A stretch of DNA of 64,000 bases from CAIQPV01 sp964480365 (GTDB taxonomy: Bacteria > Pseudomonadota > Gammaproteobacteria > Burkholderiales > Gallionellaceae). A program made the position numbers and the translations under genes. The stretch lies in contig CAYZPM010000010.1 of assembly GCA_964480365.1 (NCBI GenBank), forward strand, positions 1 through 64,000. The letters run 5' to 3'. Position 1 is the stretch's first letter, and each line of letters begins with the position of its first letter. Positions 8,105 to 15,745 of the stretch are shown in pieces. The notes below the pieces were generated by a model. It was not told the DNA's origin. It worked only from the letters and a program-made list of their open reading frames with translations, and made no database searches.

Positions 8105-8195
8105 AACCGTTCGTGGTGAGCTTGTCGAACCACTATCCACTCACTCCGAACTCTTCGACAAGGCCTTTAATCCTGAGCCTGGTCGAAGGGGCGGG
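8105..8195. repeat. Dispersed repeat between rpoZ and spoT
   Basis: GTTCGTGGTGAGCTTGTCGA followed by ACCAC, then TTCGACAAGGC and GAGCCTGGTCGAAGGGG. The motif AGCTTGTCGAA recurs near 28890 as GGCTTGTCGAAGCC and GAGCTTGTC. These short TTCGACAAG/CTTGTCGAA words form small stem-loops and look like a mobile intergenic repeat. Confidence 0.5.
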
Positions 8196-8237
8196 GCGAA
8201 CGCGAAATTTTCTTAAACGAACAGCCTTGGGGTTAAA

Positions 8238-8444
8238 TCAGGCCATCCCGCGATTGAGAATTTCCAGTCCTACCTTGCCTTCGCTGATTTCGCGCAGGGC
8301 GATTACGGTGGGCTTGTCCTTGCTTTCATCCACCAAGTAGCTGGCGCCGTTGGCCAACTGGCGAGCGCGGTAGGCAGCGGCCAAGGTAAGTTCAAAGCGG
8401 TTGGGGATGCGTGCCAGACAGTCGTCAATGGTAATACGGGCCAT
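8238..8444 (-). CDS. rpoZ: RNA polymerase omega subunit
   Basis: 68-residue omega subunit, which helps assemble RNA polymerase and contributes to the ppGpp-binding site. Hallmarks are MARITIDDCLARIPNRFEL, AAAYRARQLANGA and the C-terminal IALREISEGKVG. It sits 15 nt after gmk, with AAAGAAAGGTT before the ATG, in the standard gmk-rpoZ-spoT operon. Confidence 0.97.
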   Translation of the reverse strand: MARITIDDCLARIPNRFELTLAAAYRARQLANGASYLVDESKDKPTVIALREISEGKVGLEILNRGMA

Positions 8445-8459
8445 GGTGAACCTTTCTTT

Positions 8460-9071
8460 CTAATTTTGCAGTTGATGAATTAAAGTTTGCTGGCGCGCGA
8501 GTTGCCTGTCGCGGCGGAGTCCTGCGGCAACGACGACGGCATTCAATTGTTGCAAAGCCTCGTCCAGCTTGTCGTTGATGATAACATAGTCGAACTCCGC
8601 AACATGCGCGACATCTTCTTTTGCGGAAGCGATGCGCCGTGCGATCACCTCGGCGCTGTCCTGTTTGCGACCATTAAGGCGGTCTTCCAACGCTTTTAGC
8701 GTGGGCGGCAGGATGAAAATGCTGATGCACCCAGGGAATTTGCTGCGCACCTGCGCCGCGCCTTGCCAGTCGATTTCCAGCAGGATGTCGCGCCCGCCGT
8801 CGGTTTTTGACTTGATCCAGGATTGCGAAGTGCCGTACAGGTTGCCGTACACCTCGGCACTTTCCAGAAAATCGCCGTGTTTGGCCATGTCCAGAAAAGT
8901 CTCGCGGCTGACAAAATGGTAATCCTTGCCGTCGGTTTCGCCGGGACGCGGCGCCCGCGAGGTGTAGGAGACGGACAGTTCTATCTCCTTGTTGCTGGCC
9001 AGCAGGGCGCTCACCAAGCTGGTTTTACCTGCACCGGAAGGCGCGCTGACAATAAAAAGGTTTCCGCTCAT
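8460..9071 (-). CDS. gmk: Guanylate kinase
   Basis: 203 residues; phosphorylates GMP to GDP with ATP. The P-loop is SAPSGAGKTSL, followed by the GMP-binding SYTSRAPRPGETDGKDYHFV and the lid region LNGRKQDSAEVIARR. Length is normal. First gene of gmk-rpoZ-spoT; a TATAAT box on the minus strand (9189-9194) may belong to its promoter. Confidence 0.97.
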   Translation of the reverse strand: MSGNLFIVSAPSGAGKTSLVSALLASNKEIELSVSYTSRAPRPGETDGKDYHFVSRETFLDMAKHGDFLESAEVYGNLYGTSQSWIKSKTDGGRDILLEIDWQGAAQVRSKFPGCISIFILPPTLKALEDRLNGRKQDSAEVIARRIASAKEDVAHVAEFDYVIINDKLDEALQQLNAVVVAAGLRRDRQLARQQTLIHQLQN

Positions 9072-9376
9072 GTTTTCCTGAATCTGAATCTATAAATTGG
9101 CTATCCGACCATATTAATGTGCCTTTTGACTTTGCACACGCCTTGGTACATGGTTTTAAGGGGATATCGTGCCGCGCCCAAGTGCTGAATTATACTAAAC
9201 CTGACTCGTAAATTTCCTGTTGTTCACGCAACAGATCAGACATTTTCGCTCGGTATTGCCCTGTGTCCGCCATTGTATCTATTACGTGTTGATCTTGCCG
9301 TGGCTTCGGTGTGCGTGGACAGGCTCATTTACTACATATTCGCCACAATTCCAGCAACACTTGCCCACAATCACAT
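9072..9376. other. Intergenic region between gmk and a DUF4124 gene
   Basis: About 305 bases without a convincing gene. A minus-strand TATAAT (ATTATA at 9189-9194) lies about 120 nt before gmk and is a plausible -10 box, but I see no good -35 element. Short open frames on the + strand have no ribosome-binding site or recognisable product. Confidence 0.4.
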
Positions 9377-9829
9377 TTATGGACAAGATAGGCTGCTACC
9401 GGAATTTGCACCAACTTTTTCACAAGCCTGTTTCCGGCTTACCATCTCTTGCTGGATAGGAGCAGGGTATCCTTGAGGTAACAAACTGGATTTCGGGCAT
9501 GGATTACTACTGTAAGTAACAAGATTGTTAGCTGTTGTGCATTGGTAGACATCTTTACCATCTGATGCAGAAGATGCGGGTGCATCAGTTCTTGGAGCAC
9601 TATTCTTGTGAGTCCTACTCTGGGGGAATTGGGTTATCGGAGTAGCAGGTGTTACTGTCACAGTATTTTTAATAGGGCCGGCATCCTTTAGGCCCAGTTT
9701 TTCGCAAGGCTTGTCCGTATAGGTTATTTGGTTCCCATCCGTACATTTGTTCATGATTGAATCTGCGTAGGATATTTGATAGCAAAAAAATAATGCGATG
9801 GACAAACCAAAGTGAGTTGGTCTAAACAT
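9377..9829 (-). CDS. DUF4124-domain periplasmic protein
   Basis: 150 residues starting at MFRPTHFGLSIALFFCYQIS, a signal peptide cleaved near SYA-DS; AAAGGATATTAAA before this ATG supports it over the longer open frame. Residues ~27-50 (YTDKPCEKLG) match the DUF4124 pattern of a Cys-rich segment with TYTDxPC. A second similar motif, VTYSSNPC, follows a Pro/Thr-rich linker. Function unknown; such proteins are common in Betaproteobacteria. Confidence 0.72.
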   Translation of the reverse strand: MFRPTHFGLSIALFFCYQISYADSIMNKCTDGNQITYTDKPCEKLGLKDAGPIKNTVTVTPATPITQFPQSRTHKNSAPRTDAPASSASDGKDVYQCTTANNLVTYSSNPCPKSSLLPQGYPAPIQQEMVSRKQACEKVGANSGSSLSCP

Positions 9830-10185
9830 TTTAATATCCTTTCTACAATTTTTCGGGTGACGCTTGCTGTTCTGAGCGCATGATCGGTTCGCTAAACTTT
9901 CTGAAACTATTGCCATGCGTTGCTGCTAAAGCTAATGCATTCGTAGCCATGATACCCCCAAATTGTGAAAAGTATCCTACCCTTAACCTGATGTGACAGT
10001 AGCCAAACTGATATTTCGATTGGGTAAAGAAACATTGGTTCCTTCATGTGGCGGATCAAGCCTATGAAAGATTGACAGAGTGACTCAGGGCAAGAGGGCG
10101 GCATTCGACTTGCTTCGAAGCGCTCGTTCGCATTCGCTCCGAACAGTAAAAGCAATCAAAATTGCTTGGTAACACCTTGAACTAC
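9830..10185. other. Intergenic region
   Basis: About 356 bases. A minus-strand frame (9907-10155) could encode 82 residues, but it has no ribosome-binding site or recognisable domain, so I do not call it. The part next to 10186 contains a terminator-like hairpin. Confidence 0.4.
10146..10166 (-). terminator. Putative terminator of the GGDEF/EAL gene
   Basis: On the minus strand AGCAAT TTTG ATTGCT forms a short hairpin followed by TTTA, about 20 nt after the stop of the large signalling gene. The stem is only 6 bp, so the call is moderate. Confidence 0.45.
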
Positions 10186-13100
10186 TCAGTCGTTATCGGC
10201 TTGCCAGTTTGTCAGTTCATCTGCTGGCATCGGGCGGGCGAAGTAATAGCCTTGCCCAACTTCGCAGCCCATGTCGAGCAACGCTCGATAATGTTCCACA
10301 ATCTCGATGCCTTCGGCCACCGTCTTGAGTTCGAATGCCCGCGCCAAGGCAATGATGCCCTGGACGATGGTCATGTCGCCCTTGTCTTCCAGCATGCCGC
10401 GCACGAAGGACTGGTCTATCTTGAGCACGTCAACTGGCAAGATGCTCAGGTAGGACAACGAGGAATAGCCGGTGCCGAAATCGTCGAGAGCAAATCCCAC
10501 GCCTAACTTGCGGCATGCCTCAATGATTTCGCGCACAATGACGATGTCATTTAGCGCAGCCGTTTCCAGCACCTCGATCTGGAACTTGCTTGGCGGTATG
10601 TTGGGATAGCGTGCTAGTTGAAGCCGCAGCTTTTCCACGAAGAGGGGTGATTCCAGATGATAGGCCGAGATGTTGATGCTGATCTCGATGTCCAGTCCGG
10701 TTTGGCGCCAATGATCCATTTGGGCGAGTGCTGTAGCGGTCACCCATTCGCCGACCTCGATGTCCAGTTCGGTGTTCTCGATGGGGCGCAGGAATTCAGC
10801 AGGTGAAAGCAGGCCACGTTGCGGATGCCGCCAACGGATCAGGGCTTCGGCGCCGACCAACAGTTTGGTGCGCAAGTCGATCTTGGGCTGGTAGTACAGT
10901 TCGAACTGGTCGTGCTCCAGTCCATAGCGGATGCTTTCCAGAAGTTTGTGGCGGTCGCGGGTGCGCATTTCTAGCGCAGTGTCATAAATATAGAAACGGT
11001 TCTTGCCCGATTGCTTAGCCACGTACATGGCTTGATCGGCATGGCGCAACAGGGTGTCCGGATCTTCATCATCCAGCGGGTAAATGCTGACTCCGATGCT
11101 GGCGCTCAGCGTACAGTAAGTGTCCTTAACGGTGACCGGTTGAGCTATCGCAACAAGCAGGCGTTCGAGCGTCGCTACACACTTCTCATCCTTATCCTTC
11201 CACAGCAGAAGCACCACGAATTCGTCCCCGCCCAGACGGGCAACGGTGTCTCCGCCGCGTATGGTGTTCTCGATGCGCTTGGCCACCTCGACCAATACCT
11301 GATCGCCCGCTTCGTGTCCCATAGAGTCGTTGATGAGCTTGAAGCCGTCGAGATCGAGATAACAGACCACCATCATGCTCTGTTCGCGCGCCGTCTGGGC
11401 GATGGCTTGCCTCATGCGATCAGCCAGCAAGACGCGGTTGGGTATGCCCGTCAACGCATCGTAATGGGCAACGCGGTCCAAATCGGCCTCATGGGCCTTT
11501 AGATGGCTGATGTCCGAGAATACCCCGACATAGCGCAGCACCTTGCCGTCGTCGTCGCAAATGGCTGCGATAGAGAGTAGTTCCGCATAAATCTCGCCGG
11601 ACTTGCGCCTGTTCCACACCTCGCCGCGCCATGTCTTTTTTTGTTTCAGGGATTCCCACATCGCGGTATAAAAGGCTTTGTCCTGGCGGCCTGAACTCAG
11701 TAGTTTTGGGTTTTTGCCGATCACCTCTTCGCGGGTGTAGCCGGTGATCTGAGTGAAAGCCGGATTGACATCCAATAAAATGTTGTTGGCATCGGTGATC
11801 ACGATGCCTTCCTGACTGTTGCCAAACACGCTGGCGGTGATGCGCAGATTTTCTTCTGCCCGTTTAAGTTTGGTGACATCGCGTCCGACGATGATCAGCC
11901 CTTCTCGCCCACCTTCCTTACGGAACAGCGGCTTCTTGAGGACGTCAAAAATCAGGTCGTTCCCATCCGCTAACGGAATGATCTCTTCTACGCGCGAGAT
12001 GCCATCCGTCTCCCAGACTTTTTCATCTGTCTCATGGCATCGTTGCAACGCGATTTTATAGCGAGGGTCGGCGATCTCGGAAAGTTCATTGTCGGTCTTG
12101 CCCTGGCAATCCTGAGCCTCCAGACCGAACGCTGCACGTGCGGCGAAATTGGACTCCAGCCAGCGACCTTCGCCGTCCTTGAATTGGATGGAGTCCGGGA
12201 TCGCCTCGATCAGCGTGCGCAGCTTCTCTTCGCTCTGGCGCAACTTGGCGGATTTCTCCTCCACCAGGCGCTCAAGCTCTTCTTTGCTGCGCAGCTTCTC
12301 GGTGATGTCCACCAGCGTGCCGATAATGGCGGGACGTCCCTGATATTCGATCAGTTGTCCGTATACTTCGGCGATTATCGCGGTGCCGTCGCGTTTGTAT
12401 GCGGTGAAGCTGTAAGGGTCTTCCACATTACCCTTAAGCCGGTGCAGAATTTTTTCCTCGACCAATGGCCTGTCCTCGGCCTTGACGAACTGATATATAG
12501 AAATCACATTGACAACTTCTTCTGCCGAGTCGTAGCCGAACATTTTGAGCAGGCCGGGATTGACGTAACGGAAATAGCCATCCTGAATAATATAATTACC
12601 CACCAGCGACTGTTCGACCAGTGCGCGGAACTTGGTGGACTCTTCGGCCACCTGCCCTTCCAGTCGCTTTCGATAATCGTCCAGTTGCTGTTCCACGCGC
12701 TTGCTCTCGGTAATCTCGCGAAAATACCATACGCGTCCGAAGTATTTGCCGTCTGCGCCAGTAATCGGGGCGGAATACCGGTCGATTATCCTTCCATTTT
12801 TTAGCCGCACTTCCTCGCGGCTCTTGTCTTCGCGGTGCTCGTACAAATATTGAACTCGGGCGAGAAATGCTTCTGAATTTTCGACTTGGGCAACAACTGA
12901 TTGGAGCACAGGCGCATCCAGACCCGCGCTAACCATCTGTGGGGGGAGCCGCCACAGATCAATGAACTGCTGATTGTAGGAGATAATCCGCGCGTTCTCA
13001 TCAATCACCAGAATGGCATCGAGGGTAGTTTCCTGCAAAGTCTGGAGGATTGTGTTCTTGAATATTATTTCTTCCTGCGCCCGCTTGCGCTCGGTAATGT

Positions 13101-14091
13101 CGGAAAAGGCAGCAACATAATTCGTGACAGTACCGTTCAAGTCTCTTACCGAGGTGATGGAAAGATACCCTGGATAGATTTCGCCATTCTTGCGCTTGTT
13201 CCAGATTTCGCCTTCCCATGTGCCAGTGCTAATAAGGCTCTTCCACATGGCAGCATAAAAGGTTGCATCCTGGCGGTCAGAACTGAGAATGCGTGGGTTT
13301 TTGCCGATTACATCTTCAGCCTGGTAGCCTGTAATGGCAGTAAATGCCTGGTTAACCTGAAGGGTTACGTTGTTGGCATCGGTGATCAGCATGCCTTCCT
13401 GAGATTCGAAAGCGGTGGCAGCAATATGAAGTTCATCTTGAGCGCGGTAACTCTCAATGATGAGTTGAACCAGATTGGCATAGCGTTCGATCAGTGCAAG
13501 TTCGCTTGCCGAAGGTGTTGCAGGCTGTTTGTGATAGGAGGCGAATGTTCCAAGCACCTTCCCGTCCTTGTTTTTAACTGGCTGAGACCAACAGGATTGC
13601 ACACCCGCTTGACGTGCCAGATCACGGTGCGATGCCCAATAGGGATGTTTCTGCAAATCTTCAACAATGACCAGCGCGCCACGAAATGCGGCAGTTCCGC
13701 ATGAACCTACACCATCGCCGATTTGTAAACCATCAATCGCCTGATTGTAAAAGTCTGGCAAACTTGGGGCGGCCCCGTGGCGCATGGTCTTGCCGTCCTT
13801 ATCAAGCAGCAAAATCGAGCAGATCAAACCCGGATGCAAACCTTCAATATGGCGCACCAGGTCATCCAGTAAAACAGGCAAAGGAATGTGCTGATTAATC
13901 TGAAATAGAATATGGTTATGCAGTTCCAGTTCTTCAGTGCGTCTGCGCACTTGATCTTCCAGCAGGACGGTAGTACGAAACAGGTTGAAATCCGATCCCT
14001 GCAAGCTTTCGCCACGCTCGGCGTGGTTCATCAACGCCTGATTGATCTTGTTCAGGCGCGCGATTTCTGCTTGCAAATCGTGCTCAGACAT
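10186..14091 (-). CDS. GAF-PAS(x5)-GGDEF-EAL cyclic-di-GMP signalling protein
   Basis: 1301 residues starting at MSEHDLQAEI. The start at 14091 follows AAAGGATGGCAGCA and overlaps the end of the FIST gene by 8 nt; an upstream in-frame ATG is less likely. Domain order: a GAF domain (~60-210), five PAS repeats including QEGMLITDANN and QEGIVITDANN, a GGDEF domain (ARLGGDEFVVLL with an RGGD inhibitory I-site five residues before it) and an EAL domain (GAEALIRWRH, DDFGTGYSSL, LKIDQSFV). Both catalytic halves look intact, so it may both make and degrade c-di-GMP. The adjacent FIST protein probably supplies the input signal. Confidence 0.93.
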   Translation of the reverse strand: MSEHDLQAEIARLNKINQALMNHAERGESLQGSDFNLFRTTVLLEDQVRRRTEELELHNHILFQINQHIPLPVLLDDLVRHIEGLHPGLICSILLLDKDGKTMRHGAAPSLPDFYNQAIDGLQIGDGVGSCGTAAFRGALVIVEDLQKHPYWASHRDLARQAGVQSCWSQPVKNKDGKVLGTFASYHKQPATPSASELALIERYANLVQLIIESYRAQDELHIAATAFESQEGMLITDANNVTLQVNQAFTAITGYQAEDVIGKNPRILSSDRQDATFYAAMWKSLISTGTWEGEIWNKRKNGEIYPGYLSITSVRDLNGTVTNYVAAFSDITERKRAQEEIIFKNTILQTLQETTLDAILVIDENARIISYNQQFIDLWRLPPQMVSAGLDAPVLQSVVAQVENSEAFLARVQYLYEHREDKSREEVRLKNGRIIDRYSAPITGADGKYFGRVWYFREITESKRVEQQLDDYRKRLEGQVAEESTKFRALVEQSLVGNYIIQDGYFRYVNPGLLKMFGYDSAEEVVNVISIYQFVKAEDRPLVEEKILHRLKGNVEDPYSFTAYKRDGTAIIAEVYGQLIEYQGRPAIIGTLVDITEKLRSKEELERLVEEKSAKLRQSEEKLRTLIEAIPDSIQFKDGEGRWLESNFAARAAFGLEAQDCQGKTDNELSEIADPRYKIALQRCHETDEKVWETDGISRVEEIIPLADGNDLIFDVLKKPLFRKEGGREGLIIVGRDVTKLKRAEENLRITASVFGNSQEGIVITDANNILLDVNPAFTQITGYTREEVIGKNPKLLSSGRQDKAFYTAMWESLKQKKTWRGEVWNRRKSGEIYAELLSIAAICDDDGKVLRYVGVFSDISHLKAHEADLDRVAHYDALTGIPNRVLLADRMRQAIAQTAREQSMMVVCYLDLDGFKLINDSMGHEAGDQVLVEVAKRIENTIRGGDTVARLGGDEFVVLLLWKDKDEKCVATLERLLVAIAQPVTVKDTYCTLSASIGVSIYPLDDEDPDTLLRHADQAMYVAKQSGKNRFYIYDTALEMRTRDRHKLLESIRYGLEHDQFELYYQPKIDLRTKLLVGAEALIRWRHPQRGLLSPAEFLRPIENTELDIEVGEWVTATALAQMDHWRQTGLDIEISINISAYHLESPLFVEKLRLQLARYPNIPPSKFQIEVLETAALNDIVIVREIIEACRKLGVGFALDDFGTGYSSLSYLSILPVDVLKIDQSFVRGMLEDKGDMTIVQGIIALARAFELKTVAEGIEIVEHYRALLDMGCEVGQGYYFARPMPADELTNWQADND

Positions 14092-15238
14092 TGCTGCCAT
14101 CCTTTGCTTCGCCAATCGCCACACCCGTCAGTGTCTGATTCACATGCACGCCGAGATACTGTTCGCCATAGCTGCTAAAACCCAACGTGTGGTTGCGCTG
14201 AAATATTTCGCTTACGCGATCTTTTAGGCCATCTTGCACAAGCTCCAAATTTCGCAGAACGCAATCGCACCCCAGAACGAATTGCGGCGTGCCGATTTTT
14301 TGGTGGATGTCATCGAAAGTCTGCTCTAGGTTCTTCACTATATCGACGCCATTTGCGAGACGCAGTACCAATCCTTCCTCGATCGCGCTCAAAAAAGTCA
14401 GACTTCCATCCTTGTTCGCCTTCACGATCGAACGAACAAAATCGGTACCGCCAATCTTCACCACCACGGGTGATGATGCGAAAATCATGGGATTAAGATT
14501 GGCGGCATCGACACCAACCAGCCGTGCATATTCCTCGGCAGCCGGTAATCCGTTGAACTCACTCACGATGCGCCGTTCCGCGTCGGCTTCCGTCACCACC
14601 AGTCGCACATCGGTTGAAACAAAATGCTGCGTCTTGAAAATGTGGAACGGCAACGAGGTCGAAATCAAAACCATCAGCGCGCTATCGGCGTGAAAGGTAC
14701 CATCGTGGTATACGCGGGTCTGTTTGAAAGCTAAGTCGTCTCCGGCTGAACCGCCGAACAAGGGTATCCTGCCCAAAGCATGTTGCAAGGCATGCGCTAC
14801 CGATTCTTCACGCACGGACAAACCATCGATCAGCATCAAGCCAAAGCTGTTGTCCGCATCCGCACCGGAGACTTTGCTTTCGAGATTCTGCAACAGGGAT
14901 TGGGCAAAATTAATACCGATAGATATATTGAACTGCTGTAAGTGATTCAGCAATCCCGAAACTGCCGAACAACATCCTGCCGGAAAACTCGCCCCCGACA
15001 GGCTATGCGCACAATAACCGGCTGGCCCAATTTCTCCTGCCGTGGTACAGCCCACCACTTGAACCCCTGCAAACAAACGGCGCATTTCCGCTGCCAGCAC
15101 GTCAAGATCGTATTTGCTTGAGCTGAAGAAGACCACCAGTTCCATGTCCGGTTGCGCCACCGCTGCATGAAATTCCTGCACCGCTTGAAGTGCATCAGTT
15201 GCGCACGATTGCGCCATGCGAATACGCTGATCACTCAT
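14084..15238 (-). CDS. FIST sensory domain protein
   Basis: 384 residues covering FIST_N (MELVVFFSSSKYDLDVLA, VQVVGCTTAGEIGPAG, GLMLIDGLSVREESV, PLFGGSAGDD) and FIST_C (FVLGCDCVLRNLE, GFSSYGEQYLGVHVNQTLTG). FIST domains are thought to bind small ligands such as amino acids and are found near or fused to signalling outputs. No transmembrane segment or signal peptide is seen, so it is likely cytoplasmic. It overlaps the GGDEF/EAL gene by 8 nt; coupled translation suggests one signalling unit. Confidence 0.9.
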   Translation of the reverse strand: MSDQRIRMAQSCATDALQAVQEFHAAVAQPDMELVVFFSSSKYDLDVLAAEMRRLFAGVQVVGCTTAGEIGPAGYCAHSLSGASFPAGCCSAVSGLLNHLQQFNISIGINFAQSLLQNLESKVSGADADNSFGLMLIDGLSVREESVAHALQHALGRIPLFGGSAGDDLAFKQTRVYHDGTFHADSALMVLISTSLPFHIFKTQHFVSTDVRLVVTEADAERRIVSEFNGLPAAEEYARLVGVDAANLNPMIFASSPVVVKIGGTDFVRSIVKANKDGSLTFLSAIEEGLVLRLANGVDIVKNLEQTFDDIHQKIGTPQFVLGCDCVLRNLELVQDGLKDRVSEIFQRNHTLGFSSYGEQYLGVHVNQTLTGVAIGEAKDGSNV

Positions 15239-15745
15239 ATTACCTACCTCTGTTTGGATACCGATGCGGTGTCCGGTTAATCAATAATTTGCTGCCCCCA
15301 GACGCTATCATAATACGCTATATACGCTTCTTATTTTCGAATCTTGTCCATTCAAAATTGAATACGGGGAAGAGTTTTCAAAGTTTAACTTTAGACATCT
15401 GGAATTGGCCGTTAGTTGTTTGTAAGCGCTGCGCTGTACTAAAATATCATGTGTATTATGCACACATATTAATGTATAGTAGCCGCAGATTTGATCTGCC
15501 CCCGCACTTGCAAAAGTGAGGGGCATTTGAAACTGTAGAAATATGTTGTCAAGTGGCTCGGTTCCGTAACGAAAGTCCGACGGACAAGCATGCGAGCTTT
15601 GTGATCTGGTTTAAAACGATAATTTGAGAAGGTTACATATTTAGAGCGTGGGTAAAATTCGTGGCAAGCAAGTATCACGTCATCGTCTGGAAACTGATAA
15701 CTTTCGGTAGCATCTTTGCCGCCAGATAGTCATCACATCCACGCC
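15239..15745. other. Divergent intergenic region with a hairpin
   Basis: About 507 bases between the divergent FIST and CBS-GGDEF-EAL genes, expected to hold both promoters. TGCCCCCGCACTT (15497-15509) and AAGTGAGGGGCA (15513-15524) form a strong hairpin with a tiny loop, without a following T-run. Short frames here have no supporting features. I cannot place a clear promoter. Confidence 0.5.

Noticed and set aside
9907..10155. 82-residue minus-strand frame
   Set aside because: No ribosome-binding site, no recognised domain, Cys/Ser/Pro-rich composition; could be a translated intergenic repeat.
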